Shown here: in pieces, positions 23,636-36,500 of the stretch | How the letters are laid out: each line of letters begins with the position of its first letter | How positions within the stretch are numbered: the first letter of the stretch is position 1 | Assembly (NCBI GenBank): GCA_900073065.1 | Contig: FJOG01000019.1 | Location: forward strand, 835,151-899,150 | Direction: 5' to 3' | From: Phialocephala subalpina | Taxonomy: Eukaryota > Ascomycota > Leotiomycetes > Helotiales > Mollisiaceae | DNA: 64,000 nt | Position numbers and translations under genes: made by a program | The notes under the pieces: model-generated | Databases searched by the model: none | What the model saw: the letters and a program-made list of their open reading frames with translations, nothing else | Told to the model about the DNA's origin: nothing

Positions 23636-26219
23636 GTTACTCCTGACGCAAGTGCGACCACGTAGAACCGGCTAGCCTAACAGGCGCGTGATTCGGGGGA
23701 GGGAGGAAGCGCAAGGGAGGGAGGATTGGTGATTTCGTGGGGAGGAAGGGGCGGGAGGTAACCTGTGAAGGCTGGAAAAAGTTGGCAAGCTTCGAGACCG
23801 AGTGCTGGCCTCCTAAGAAATAATTAGGATTTAGGAAGCTTCAGTCGAGAATCCTTCTACTGCTAGAGCATTGTAGGGCGAAGAAAACGCAGGGTAGCGT
23901 AGAGGGGTACTAACCAGGTCTTGGATCGATTCCATTTGCTCCAGCAGCGGCAATGGTACACTTTAGATTTCAAATATGCAGAGAGTAACAATTAACCAGT
24001 ACGGGTTGGGTGAGCGCTGAAGCGGCTACCTCACTCCGGCTTGTTCATGAATTGTTGGATGGGTTGTTGGTGATAACCATGGCTTCGGAGGGGGACTTGT
24101 TGTTGGATCCGGACAGCTATTGGAAGATGGCCATGGTAGACAGAAGGAGGATTCTCAGGGCAGCGTGCGAGATTGAAGATGATGAGATTGTCGCAGATAG
24201 AAACAGAAATTGATAAGAAAAGTTGGGAGGTTTTGGAAGCCGGTCCGGATAGTGCAATCTGCCAGACCCTCGCTAGCCTGGTTGCAGTGCTGCCTCTCAC
24301 GAAATTTACTTCCAACTGCCAATCCCACAGCCTCCAAATCTACGCAATCTCGTCTTCTGTCTGCCGTTTACTTGGCACGATGGAGAGGCAGGAGAAGTAC
24401 ATCGCGTAAGTCTCACCCCTGCCCAGCATAGCCTTCAAAGCCCCCTCCTTTCCTTCAATTCACAACCGTGTTCTGAGCTGGAGGCTGTCTCCCTGCCAAG
24501 CGGTTTGCTTATTCCCCTACTGTCTCTTCTTTGTACTATTTAGAAAGCGGGCTGCGCAGTCCCTCGATGGATATCCTGATACCTCCCTCCACACGCCGAC
24601 AACACCTTAAACCGATTGCCAACACGCAGTAGAGCAATACAGTGACGCACGGAAACCCCACCTTACTTTAAATAACCTCCAGTGGAGTCGTCTCATACCA
24701 TTCACAATACGTGCTAAAGCATTGGCAATCATACAACGAGATTGGAAGTCTGGAGGAGAGTGCTGTCAACAGGGGGGTTCTTGCTATCACAAAATCATTC
24801 GTCGCTGAAGCCGGGCTCTTCGTGAACCCGTGAGACGTTCGGTATGCTATCAAGCTACACTAACACTCAGAGGCCACAGCAGACACCCCAGGAACCTTTA
24901 GGCATATCACCAAGAGCGAAAACGGTGCTGCACTGCTGCTGTCTTTGCAGAGTCTCTACCACATCCGCGGACGACAAAGAGATCACCTTTATACGGCCAA
25001 GCGGCAAACACTTCGCATGCTTTGTTTGTCTTCTGCATTCCACTTGGAATTAGCTGGTCCATTACATGACACGGGCTAATGGCTGACTTTCAGTGACTTG
25101 CGCCAGAAGAGTGAACACTGATCCGGAGCTTGTACAAGATATCATGGCATGTCATTCCCCACAGCTTTGGAGCTTGTATGCACTTGCCTCTTTTTCGTTT
25201 CCTAGACACTTGTTCAAGAAGGCGCACAGGCCGGTGTGGATTGAGATTTAGATTGCTTCTACGGACTGCGACGAGAGAATGTTTTCTGTGCAGTATCGCC
25301 GGCGAATTGCTAAAGCGATCCGAAGCTATTCCCAATTGTACGAAAATGGAGGGGTTGGTCTCATTTAGGGTCTACAACTGGAAGTTTTCCTCTTCAATTG
25401 TCTATTCTCTTTCAAAGACCATGTTTGCAGGCTCGGTTGGGTTTGAGATCAGAAAGCAAGGAGCACGTGCTGCCAATCTATACTTTCAGAATCTGCCACC
25501 TGTCCCTATGTCTGGACAACAAGGACTATGAACAATGACCACCGCAAGCCGATGTTTCGTCAGCTCACTTGGCTTATGCATGAAGAGACTCGATACTTAC
25601 CGCAGCACCGAGTTCTTCATTCCTAGATCCTGCACTTTCGTCAGAGATGAGATTATACCATCTTTATGAACAAGCGCTGTCAACTTGGAGATGGCAATGG
25701 CTAGTATCAATTGCAGAACCAACATTCCTCTGCTGAAATTGAGCATACTCTATTCAACTTGAAAAGGAAGAAGTCGGGATTTTGTTGTTCCAGCCAACGC
25801 CATATATTCAAACAAGCTTTTCCACACCAGACAATTCTATCCCTATCTCTGATATTCTCCTTTTACATTGCTAAGAAACGATGGCGCTTCTACCACGGAC
25901 AGTGGATTGCCCTTTGCATATATCAGCTAACGTTTGAATGGCCCAGGGCTCAAGAACGAGGTGGTTTGTCGGGAAGCCCAACAGAAAAGAAGAAGAGGAA
26001 GTGGTACAAGCAAACAGCCCCGAAGAAGTCCCGCCGCGCTGTTTCTCGCCCTGGAAACTTGGTAAGTACTAGTTTCCTTATCTCAAGACCCTTCCCATTA
26101 TCCTAAAGATCCTTGGACATTCGGATCTATCGCGAGGCTCGATGGCGCTATTCCTCGCTTAGCAATACAAAACCACTCCTCCAACTCGACCTCGAACCAC
26201 AAACAATCCTCAACTCAAC
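23636..26219. other. Long intergenic stretch with no convincing gene
   Basis: Several frames of 60-130 codons occur, for example plus-strand 24079-24213 with MASEGDLLLDPDSYWKMAM, and 25711-26106. I could not connect them into a model or family. The last part (about 25,900-26,219) is probably 5' UTR of the next gene and contains a possible GTAAGT donor near 26062. Confidence 0.4.
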
Positions 26220-29200
26220 ATGTCTTCAAACATGTTGGACTCTCGCGCGTCTCGCGCACAACTACCCAGCGTCCTCAAGCCCAACCCAAGCATCCAAACT
26301 CAAAATATGGAGGAGATCTCTTTGCGCGCAGGAACTGCGAAGTTGGCGCAAGACAACGAGGAGGAGCTTTTGAAGTTGATGCGCGAACATACCGCGGTTG
26401 CCAACTACCTCTCAAGACCCATCCTCTCTGATGACAATAGTGATGCGGATGTGGGATCTTCTCTTTCTGGACACCAATCAAATGACAGCGTTGGTCGTTT
26501 TCTTCGCGTCGATTCGCGCGTCTTCTCCCAGTCCAGCCAACAGAACGCGTACTCGACAGGCTCTCGATCAGCATCAGGTCGCTCTTTCAGTCCTCTCAAC
26601 CTACAAGAAGAAGCACGACGCGCAAAAGAAGCCTTGGGTATGACTGCTCCAGCAAAATTTCCTACAAGTCTCTGCCCAGAAGAGAAAGCCAAGCTTGTCG
26701 CCATGCTACCCCCAATCGAAGTCGACGTCGCCATCTACAATCCATTCGGCACCTTCATCATCCCATGCCACAACCTCACAGTTGCACATGAGATGACTCT
26801 CCGTGATCTTATTAACTCCATCCAAGACCTGGTGGACAAGAAGACAAAGCCAGAAGACTTCAAATGGGGGCTATTGGTCAGCATGATACAAGTCAAGATG
26901 TTCAACAACGGAAAATTCACCAAATTCCCCAAGATCAAAGGCGAGCTTAGAGGAAACAAGGTCGTTTATCCATCGAACGACAGTGTTGCCAGTCCAAGCT
27001 CGTCTCAAGGAGGATACCACGCTATTGCTTCCGTACGTGCACGTGCAGTCGTCGACGAGAAAGATATCCCTTGTGCCAGTACCGCAAAGTGGCTCGTTGG
27101 ACCTGGCTCAGAGGAGGAGAGCTACTGGGCAGAATACCGCACCGCTTTACAGCTGTCTGTTGTCATGGCCTCCCCAAAAGCCAAGCCAGCATTCACCTTC
27201 AAAAACAACAATTACGGGCAGAAGTACAAGAAGTCGATGATCAAGGTTATGACTGTTACTAAAGTCGGACTTCTGAGCGTGTTTGTTGGTGTTCATAATT
27301 TCGAGTTGGTTCCGGAGACTCAGGACAAGGAGAAGGTCCAGGAGGAAGGACATTCGACTGATGAGATGACTGACTCTCTTCAGGATAAGGGCCAGAGAAT
27401 CGAGAAAGCTCAACCGCACGACCCTTTCGCCAACTCGATTCTAGGTAAGCCAAAATCAAAGCAAAAACCCAAGTACAAGAAAAAGGTTCGATCGCAGGCT
27501 AACGCGACCATCCCAGATAAGGGAAAGGGCAACGCTGACCTCGACAACCACTCGATCGATTCCACTGGATGGCAAGAACAAATCTCCAACAGCATCCGCG
27601 TCCGTCCAAACAATAATACAATGGGCTCCACTCGAGGCGAGGGAATCGACAAGGCTGGACTGAATGACGACGCGATCTTGGACGCGATGGCTTCTCGAGA
27701 TAAAGGCAAGGGCAAGGCTGGACCTCACGACAAAATGGTCAACACCATCCAAGATCGACTCCAGAGGAATGGTCTGGGGCAATCCATGAACATCGGCGAT
27801 ACGGATATCGAGTTTGCTTTGAAGTTTGCGCAAAATCTCATCTTAGAGCATAACGCGCAGCAAGCTCCACAGACTCAAAAGGCCAGAACCGCAAAGGTGA
27901 TGTGGGAAATGAAGGCGAATGGACGCGATCCCTTGCGAGAGCTGACTCCAAAGTCATCGAAGGAGACTCTTCCAAAAGGATCGGGTGGAGTTAAGGTGGA
28001 CTGGAGCTATTATCAGAAGATGGGTGGAAATCCGGCGATGCATAAGTTGATCAATTTCGATCATGTTCCTTTCGAGCCTATGAGCGTCAATAATTGGGTC
28101 AAGCCTGATACCGCCAAGGCTGAAGAGGATCTTCGACGCGCAAAGGAGGCGTTCAACTCACAAGATACTGCTCCCAAAATGGTACCTTACCAGGAACTCG
28201 ATCCCCTCTTGGTCGACATGTTGATCACAGACCAAAAGATCATCAAGAATGCCAAGACTCTCGAGAAGAAGGATGCTGCTGTCAGATTTGACGAGGAGGA
28301 TGACAACAAGTTCCTGTATGGCAAGATGTCACCTGTCAAGCTAGCACTAGCTCAACTTGCCGTCTCACCAAGCTCGCAATTCACCCAACGCTCCACGCAT
28401 ACATTCCCAGAATTCGATCCCAGCATCTTGACGAACGACAGCCCAGGTCTCTTCGCGCAACAAACAAACGATAGTCCGCTGCCCCGAAGCAACCTCAACC
28501 CAGATCATACCGGTCCCAGCATCGAAGACCTGTTCAAGAAATTCAGCGCTGGCACCGCGGTTCCCAGCCATATGTACGAGTGCGTAGGAATGAATACCCA
28601 GCATTATACGTTCTCCAGTACTTCCGTCAACACTCTGCACTACAATCGCTCTCCAAGCCCTCAACGCTCCATTCCCGCGAACCAAAGACCAATGGCTACT
28701 TGGGTCCGGTCTCCTAGCCCTGGCAAGAACATGAACATGAACAACTTCGTTCCCCGAAGCATCGGTAATATGCAACACCAACAACAATCCCACAACCAAG
28801 AAGACGGAGGAGCCAACCTCTTCCAATCATTCTCTGCTTTCAACAATGCGGCGCATGAGATGCAGAACCAGGCTTCCGGCCACGGTGGAGATTTCTACAA
28901 CATGAATACATCTCCAACAAAGAGCCATGCGCAGATGTCCGGCGGCCATTACAATATGTCTCCGACCAAGACCCACGCACAAATGCACCGAGCATTCAAC
29001 GCCACTTCGGTAGTCAACTTCACTCCCGGCCACCAATCGTCTTCCAGTCAGAACTATCAGAACCAACAAGGTCGTTTGTCGGGATGGCCTACTACTCCTT
29101 ATAACCAGAATTCCGGCAGAAACGACAGCTCTTCCGTTGGCGCATTCAACTACCAACTCCCTTCTCAAAGCCAAGGTGTTTTAAGCTCCCAGATCCCATC

Positions 29201-29621
29201 GATCGAAACTCCTGGTCCAGGAACACAAGCTTTCTACTCCCCTTCAGGTCAACTCATCTCAAGTTCCACACCTAACATCATGCCAACCCACACCTCCCTC
29301 TCCGCTCTATCCAACACCGCTGCCCAACAAGCAACATTCAACATCGGCGCCGGCACCTCCCGCGGCTGGAATGGAAGCGGAGCTATCGCTACACCCCGTA
29401 ACGCACGTCCTACTGGTGGGTATGTTAGACGAACTGCGCAGCAAAGCAGTTTGAGGGCCGATAGTCCGAGTTTTACATCGAGTGGTGGATTGGGTGGTGG
29501 GTTGATGGGTTTGGGTGGTAGTGGTGGGAGGGGTAGGGCGGTTAGTGGGGGCTTGATGGGGGAGGCGTATAGGAATGCTATTGGTAGGGGTGGGAATGGG
29601 GTTGATGAGTCTGAGGAGTGA
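26220..29621 (+). CDS. Long disordered hypothetical protein (1133 aa)
   Basis: Single exon with an ATG in good context (TCAACATG). An N-terminal low-complexity part is followed by one ordered-looking block at about residues 155-370 (EVDVAIYNPFGTFIIPCHNL, MIKVMTVTKVGLLSVFVGVH). Next comes a Lys/Gln/Asp-rich linker with SKQKPKYKKKVRS. Residues about 700-1060 are Asn/Gln/Ser/Pro-rich, prion-like sequence with a repeated short motif (MNTSPTKSHAQM, YNMSPTKTHAQM), and the tail is Gly/Arg-rich (GGLGGGLMGLGGSGGRGRA). No signal peptide or membrane helix. The composition resembles RNA-granule or cytoskeleton-associated scaffolds, but no domain is recognised and no function is claimed. Confidence 0.8.
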   Translation: MSSNMLDSRASRAQLPSVLKPNPSIQTQNMEEISLRAGTAKLAQDNEEELLKLMREHTAVANYLSRPILSDDNSDADVGSSLSGHQSNDSVGRFLRVDSRVFSQSSQQNAYSTGSRSASGRSFSPLNLQEEARRAKEALGMTAPAKFPTSLCPEEKAKLVAMLPPIEVDVAIYNPFGTFIIPCHNLTVAHEMTLRDLINSIQDLVDKKTKPEDFKWGLLVSMIQVKMFNNGKFTKFPKIKGELRGNKVVYPSNDSVASPSSSQGGYHAIASVRARAVVDEKDIPCASTAKWLVGPGSEEESYWAEYRTALQLSVVMASPKAKPAFTFKNNNYGQKYKKSMIKVMTVTKVGLLSVFVGVHNFELVPETQDKEKVQEEGHSTDEMTDSLQDKGQRIEKAQPHDPFANSILGKPKSKQKPKYKKKVRSQANATIPDKGKGNADLDNHSIDSTGWQEQISNSIRVRPNNNTMGSTRGEGIDKAGLNDDAILDAMASRDKGKGKAGPHDKMVNTIQDRLQRNGLGQSMNIGDTDIEFALKFAQNLILEHNAQQAPQTQKARTAKVMWEMKANGRDPLRELTPKSSKETLPKGSGGVKVDWSYYQKMGGNPAMHKLINFDHVPFEPMSVNNWVKPDTAKAEEDLRRAKEAFNSQDTAPKMVPYQELDPLLVDMLITDQKIIKNAKTLEKKDAAVRFDEEDDNKFLYGKMSPVKLALAQLAVSPSSQFTQRSTHTFPEFDPSILTNDSPGLFAQQTNDSPLPRSNLNPDHTGPSIEDLFKKFSAGTAVPSHMYECVGMNTQHYTFSSTSVNTLHYNRSPSPQRSIPANQRPMATWVRSPSPGKNMNMNNFVPRSIGNMQHQQQSHNQEDGGANLFQSFSAFNNAAHEMQNQASGHGGDFYNMNTSPTKSHAQMSGGHYNMSPTKTHAQMHRAFNATSVVNFTPGHQSSSSQNYQNQQGRLSGWPTTPYNQNSGRNDSSSVGAFNYQLPSQSQGVLSSQIPSIETPGPGTQAFYSPSGQLISSSTPNIMPTHTSLSALSNTAAQQATFNIGAGTSRGWNGSGAIATPRNARPTGGYVRRTAQQSSLRADSPSFTSSGGLGGGLMGLGGSGGRGRAVSGGLMGEAYRNAIGRGGNGVDESEE

Positions 29622-29934
29622 TGGTGGATGGTGAGCAGTGATGGTTGGATTTGTTAAATTAGTTTCTTTTGTTTCTGATGGTGGATGGTGGTGGATACTT
29701 CGACGATGACTTAGCGAGGAAATGCCCTTATGATAATGACCCAGATGATGAGGGATATTGAAGGCAGTTACTTGCGTTCAGATTTGAATTATAGGTACTC
29801 TTTAAGAGTTTTAAGAGTGGCCTGCTGATCACAGTGTCAGCGAAACAATAAAACTCCCTTACGAATTGCAGTGCAAAATGACCATGACCACGATCACGTG
29901 ACTCTAATCTTTCGAGGTACAGCACACCGCATTT

Positions 29935-30483
29935 TGAATGTCCCAGCGTTGCTGGAGCATTAAAATAACAGCTTTCACTTGCAAGATACCAATGTCCTCT
30001 TTTTTTTTTTTTTTCAAGTTGCGTACACAAACAGCTCCCGCACGTGCAGAGTACCTCCCATCCTTCGGAGTTAAAAACCCCAAGAACTCGGGACTTTCTC
30101 ACCATCAAAAGCTCTAGTTCTGGTACAGAAATTGGTTGGACTTGCTTCGAAGTTCTTTACCATACCTGGTTGCAGAAGGTAATAATATTGGGGACTAACA
30201 TGCAATTCGGTGTCTTGAATGTCCCAGTCTTGCCGGGACATTGAGGACCAGATTTCGTTGGTCAATAGCTCGCTGGTAGCTGGACCTTTCGCGAATGCTT
30301 CATTGAAGGCACGTGGCATAGCATCTCCTACCCTGCGCCGGCTAGAGAACCACATAATTTGGGACTTTTCCGCTGCTAGAAGTTCCAAGAACAGTACAAG
30401 AAATAGTCTGGCTGCCTTCGAAGGTCTCTGTCAAGTGACATCAAAACCTGGGTCTCGGATGTCCTAGCCTTGCCTAGACATTG
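29935..30483. repeat. Three diverged tandem repeats of about 240-280 bp
   Basis: A hairpin-like core, TGAATGTCCCAGCGTTGC followed by GGAGCATT, recurs at about 29935, 30216 and 30456 with changes that mostly keep the inverted pairing (GTCCCAGTCTTGCCGGGAC; GTCCTAGCCTTGCCTAGAC). A second shared block beginning GGGACTTT recurs at about 30090 and 30361, again about 270 bp apart. Confidence 0.55.
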
Positions 30484-32767
30484 CAGACCCATTTTCTTCG
30501 GCGGGTTCAGCCTGGCTGGAAATCCTTACCAAAGGCGACACCATAAAGCTTGACCACAAAGTACCGGAAAGCCAGGAATACTCCCTAGAACTTGAACTTG
30601 AGAGCATGACAGCAGAGGAATTAAAACATCCTTGAACTTTCATCAACTGGTATTCGAAGTCAACTCTGGGTCCAAGTTCAAGAGCCCCTCCAATGCCCGG
30701 ACAATCACATGTGGTACTCTATGTCACTTGACTCGCACGTCTAGAGAAATTCGGGTGTAAGCAGTAAGGTATATGCTTGTAATGCTGGCAGCGATCAGGT
30801 GAGTGCTCACTCAGCAGCGGTGTTCCGATAATTCCCAACGATAGCATGCAGAAACAACGCCGACAGGACCAAGTAAAGCAAAGCGACTTTGACAAGACTG
30901 GGCAGGTACATGTGCTTGGCATTGCAGAAGTCCAGACCAAGATGAAGAATACCAATTACGAGTAGGTCTCATGATCAATCCACCACCCCATTCCATCGAT
31001 CAAGATCTTGGGTTGGCGTCGGGTCGTTGGTGAAGGTTTCGGATTGGCCGTTGAGAGGCTTTGGATCTTCAAATTGGACACGTATGTTGCCAATATAAAA
31101 GAAATTCTGCAAGAGCATGCAACGACGAGGGTGCTAAAGTTAGATCATGTGAGTAAAAAGTCTTCGCGGCGAATTGTTGGATGTGGTGCAGGACTTGGGA
31201 CCTGTCAGTGGACTTCTTTGAAGCCATTGATTTTCTTCGCTTGCTGCAACCCACCGACACCTGTTTTCGATTCTGTATGCATGTGTCGACAAGCCTTGCA
31301 GGGCCGAAACCGTTCCGTCGGGTCAGGCTTTTGCCGCACCGTTGCCGGGGTTGGACCACTTGTTGCAGATAAGGCCACTACGGCAACGGTATGTGCGAGC
31401 AGCTCTAGGAGACATCCAGTCCTATCGCGTACCAGCATTTATGTGAAGTATATTTCGTCGCAGAACATGTGTAGGTCGTGGTTTGGTCGCACAGAGGGCG
31501 GGGAATGCGATGTTCGGCAATTGAGCTGCACACACACATATGGCTGCATCCTTCAAAATGGCAGCACCTCCGCCAAGCCGTACCAATGAGGAATTGGCGA
31601 TATTGGCATGTTGTGAGAGAGCAGGACAGCTGGGCGATTGAGCTGCCCGTGAAGGGCAAAGCGCAGCGCTGTATCTGCAGAACCAATGCTGGACAATAAC
31701 AGAACCAAAGTTCTGTAGGTATGGTTGCGTTGCATGGGCAGGGTCGTGCTGGGGGCCAGTCGGAGCTCGCGGATACTTTAGGAGGTTAAAGAAGAAAGCT
31801 ATCACTTCTGGTTCAAAGCGGGAACATCGCTCATATTCTCAGTTTACCAGATTCCACGTGGGATGAGCGATCTGAAGGTCCCAGGAGAGTATTTCGAGAG
31901 AGGAAAAAGCATCGTTGGTGACGCTCGCTATGCAAGTACTGGCGCGGGAGGAGATGCTGCAGGAACCCTTCCCCATCGTGATATGGTACTCTAGTTCGAG
32001 CAGTAGACCTTGAGGACAGCACTGATCTGCAAACTGATGGAGCCTCCAAGGACGGCGGTTATTATGATGTGATGGTTGCTGGCGACGGAAAGAAAATATA
32101 TGATAGGACGAGAGAAGAAGTGTGCGAGATTGAAGAGAAGTGGCAGGGGAAGAAGCTGGAGAAGCGATGAGTTCCTTTCTCGTAGTGTCGTCAGGACTGA
32201 GGTCCAACCAACCAGACTACTACGACGTCCCAACCTTCTCCATCAACGCCCAGCAATACGAAACACATGCATCGCCGTCCTTTTGCTTGTGGTCGTGTAG
32301 TACGCATTTCCTTCAAAAAGCATGGACAGTGACACAACACACGATTCAAGCTCCCTGTCTCTCGATTTTCGACATTGACCGCCATCCTGGACAGGGACTC
32401 CGGTCTCCCGTCTGGCTGCAGATGGCACATCCAGTGCGTGGCTGCTGACAGAAGCCAGCGCTCCCTGTTCCCCAGATGTTGACCGCCACGCTTCAGGGAA
32501 CGACTCGTTACAAGCGCCGTCGTGACGCTGAGCGACGTCGTGAAATTGCTGCACCAGTTTCCCATATTCCTTTTGCTCTTGTCCCAATATGCCCGCAGCT
32601 GCGGGTCTGCATCGTGCATCGACGCCTCAATCAAGTCATCGGACTGCGATTGTCTTTGCCCTGCAGGTACTTGAAGCCATACCAGGGACGATCAGGTTTA
32701 CCAAAGCCGTCAAACATGGTTGCCTCTTTGGGCTTGACTGGGGGAGGATCCGTGCACAAAAGTGCAA

Positions 32768-32797
32768 CCCATCCCCCATCCCATCCCCCATCCCACC
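32768..32797. repeat. CATCCC/CATCCCCC microsatellite
   Basis: Imperfect alternation of CATCCC and CATCCCCC units on the plus strand. Confidence 0.8.
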
Positions 32798-33586
32798 CTC
32801 CTCGTCCAGACCGCGATCGTGAGTGAATTGCACAAAAGATACGATACAACGGCCATTGTGCTACCGGTCAGAACAGGTTTGAATCTTCTCGCGGTATAAT
32901 CTGAGGGCAGCTGACAGTCTGGACGAGAGCTGATTCGAGTGAGACTGATATGGTGAACGAAAGGAGCTAGATAGTCCGTGGATGTGAGCGTCACCTTCCA
33001 AGAGTTTCCTTAAGGCAGACACATTGCTGTCATCGAGGAGGAAAATTTTCGCTGCTTGCGCATCAGACGTGAGTCTTCAGAGAAGGCTGTGTTTTTAAGG
33101 CGGCCGAGGACTACACCAAATAGGAGACCGAACGTTGATTCGTCGAGAAACCGACTTCAGCTCTCCTGCAGCTGATGAGAACAATTAACCGAGAGGCAGA
33201 TAGACATCGAGAGGTACGTACCAGTTTCTTCATTGTTCGTGTAGCAACGGCTTAGACAATTCAGTTATGCCTTTCTCTCCTTCTGTGTCAGCTGCAACAG
33301 GCAGCGACGAGGCTGAGATTTTGGGAGCCTGAGTCACTTCCTCTTTGGTGCGAGTGTCAGCCTCCTCCTTCTTTTCACGTTCGCCACCCGTGGCTTGTAT
33401 CATGGCACCTACCTTTGTAGATGAGATTTGAGATTCCTCAACTCTTTTCCTCCAAACCTCCCCATTCACCTCTTGCTACCACATTACCTAGAGCTGACCA
33501 ACTTTAGTCTCACAGCTGCGCCGAGCTTTCTTGCGCAACTTGCTCCCATTGATGGTACCACACTTCTTGGATCATCGACAACATCA

Positions 33587-36500
33587 ATGATCATGGCTCC
33601 GACAGCACCACCTTGGGTAAGCACTCCTTGTTCTTCCGCAGGTCTGGAAATCTAACAGAACGCAGCTTTTGGTCGCCATCAAAGCAATTCATTACGCCTA
33701 TCCAGGACTGGTCCTTGGCTACTTCGTACTTGCGCTCGCGATTACGGTCTGCACCTTGCAAACAAAACGTCTTCGCGCTCAAGACCAGCATGTTCGTCGA
33801 GATGTCATTCTTGGCATCATCTTCGGCGTAACACTGTCATATGTAAGTTGCTACCGATCCTCGCTGTGTATGTCAGTGAACAAATGTGATGGAAAAACTG
33901 ACAATCCGCAATAGCTTGCCGAACTCATTGTGCTGGTAGCTCAGGTCCTTTTCGGACGTCTCTATCCAAATGACGACCGCATAGTGAGCTATTCTGTCAT
34001 CGCTGTCTGCCTGCGTTGCTGATCGATACTAGGTATACCTCATTGCGTCCACAATCTGCTTCGGGGCTCAATTTCTTGCGTTGACTGACAGCAAATTCCC
34101 AGTCTGGTACCCATACTATGTCACTTGGTTCCTGGGAATCCTCGTAGAGCTCACTCTTCTGGTCGTTCCCAACGTCTTCCATCCACCCCACTCGCCTTTC
34201 GACTTCACGATTATCATCCTCCAATCCTTGCGAACCTGTTTCTTCGTCATCCTACCTTCGTTATACTTCGGTTTGCGAAATGGCCAGAAGGAATATGACA
34301 ACGCGGATGCTGAGCAACAATCTCTCCTCAGCAAGAAGCTTGCTAGAAAGTCACCAAGCGAAGACTCGAGCAAGAGCTATGGGGGCACTACGGACGCGAA
34401 TAGCCAGGAATCCGATACTGCTGAGGCTAGTGATGCCGGCTCCGAGGATTCATGGATTGCCCGTGAGCGTGAAGCAGAGGCGAAGATTCAGAAACGCTTG
34501 CAGCAAGATGGCAATTGGTTCACTTATGCAAAGGGCTTCGCTGTGAGCATGCCCCTCAAGATCTCCATATGTACGTGCTAATATATCTACAGGTCTTCTT
34601 CCCTTATCTTTGGCCAGTCCATGACAAAACCCTGCAGTTCCGCGCCGTCCTGGTCGGATTTTGCCTCCTTGCATCGAACGCATTCAACGTCCTAGTCCCC
34701 ACCTACATGGGCATTATGATCGATAGCCTGAGCAAATATGTCAATCCCGAAGCAGTGGAGAAGCCTAATGTCTGGCTCCCAGTTGTAATATACACTGTGT
34801 TGCGATTCGCTAGCGGCGGCGCAGGTATTGGCTGGCTTAAGAAATGGCTATGGATGCCAGTGGAGCAGTATTCTTACGACGCTCTCAGTACAGCTTCTCA
34901 TGCACATCTCATGAGCCTTTCGTCCGATTTCCACGATAACAAGACATCATCCGACCTCACTCAAGCTGTTCACGGCGGCAGATCTGTCACAGATTTGCTG
35001 GAGACTGTCTGCTTTCAGGTTCTTCCCATGTTCATCGACCTGGCCGTAGCATTTGCATACCTTTGGTTCTACTATGGACCGTACATGGGACTCTTGATGG
35101 CTGCAACTGCGGCCACCTATCTCTACGTTACGACTAAATTATACAGTCGACGAGCTGCGAAGCGACGCGAGTACATCACAATCTATCGGAAAGAGTGGAC
35201 CATTGGCCAGCAGTCACTAGATGGTTGGAACACCGCCAGCTTATTCAACATGATTCCTTACGAACAACACAGATATGCCTGTGCCGTAAAAGAGCACATG
35301 AAGTCAAAACGAGATTACGAAATGTCATCACAAGCTATCGGTGCTGCTCAGGGCTTGATACTTTCCATTGGTCTCCTTGGTGCGCTTTGGCTCGGCGTGT
35401 GGCAGGTTACGTTCAACGGCGAGAGTGTCGGAAAGTTCACAACGTTGCTGGTATACTGGGCTCAGCTACAGAGTAGGTCACATAACTTGTACTGCGACAT
35501 TTCACTAACTCCAATAGGTCCCTTGGCCTTCTTTGCAACAATGTACCGCCAGATCTCGTACAGTCTCATGGATGCGGAACGACTCCTGGAACTCCTTCAA
35601 GCCAAACCTACAGTCACCGATCTGCCAAATGCGAAACCGCTGAAATTGGCAAAAGCCCTCGTCAAATTCGACCGTGTCTCGTTTGCCTATGATGAGCGTA
35701 AACCAACCTTGCAAAATGTCAGTTTTGAGGTACCTGCTGGCAAGACTGTGGCCCTTGTTGGCGAGACAGGGGGCGGAAAATCGACCATACTGAAGCTCAT
35801 CGATCGCTTCTATGATGTGAAGAGTGGAAGCATTCTGATTGATGGTCAAGATGTTCGTGATGTCACACTGGAAAGGCAAGCAATTCTCTTCTACGTTCAA
35901 GGTGCCTAGTGCTAATCTGTGCTCAGCCTTCGTGCAAAAATCGGCGTTGTGCCCCAAGATCCCATGCTTTTCAACGACTCTATCATGAACAACATCCGAT
36001 ACGCGAGAATGTCTGCCACTGACAAAGAAGTCTATGAGGCTTGCAGAGCAGCCGCTGTTCATGATAAAATCATGTCTTTCCCTGATGGTAGGTGCCTTAT
36101 CATTCGGAATGCAGAACTGTTCGCTGACTTTAACGCTCACAGGTTACAATTCCAAGGTCGGCGATCGTGGCGTGTAAGTAATGTCGGCGCAAATCTTGGA
36201 ATACTGCGCTAACTGCAATCTAGGAAATTATCTGGAGGTGAAAAGCAGCGTGTCGCTATCGCTCGTGCAATCTTGAAGCAACCTGAGATCATCCTTCTCG
36301 ACGAAGCTACCAGCGCTGTAGATACAGAGACTGAGCAATTGATTCAGGAAGGTTTCAGAACCCTGTGCAAGGACCGCACCACCTTCATCGTAGCGTGAGT
36401 TTATTTTCATATTTCTACGAATCTTTGCTGACCTCCTATAGCCATCGACTTTCGACTATCATGAAGGTCGATCATATCCTAGTCGTCATGAATGGCAAGA

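Larger units (their letters stand above)
29622..33586. other. About 4 kb without a recognisable gene
   Basis: Contains a 15-base T run at 30000-30014, diverged tandem repeats (29935-30483) and a CATCCC microsatellite (32768-32797). Minus-strand frames at about 32190-32850 look partly coding (FDGFGKPDRPWYGFKYLQGK; YGKLVQQFHDVAQRHDG) but jump between frames, which fits a relic. No family assigned. Confidence 0.4.

Noticed and set aside
25711..26106. 131-codon frame upstream of the long disordered gene
   Set aside because: It opens with a non-ATG codon and is best read as 5' UTR with a possible leader intron.
31008..31589. 193-codon plus-strand frame
   Set aside because: It opens with a non-ATG codon, overlaps equally long frames on the other strand and shows no family resemblance.
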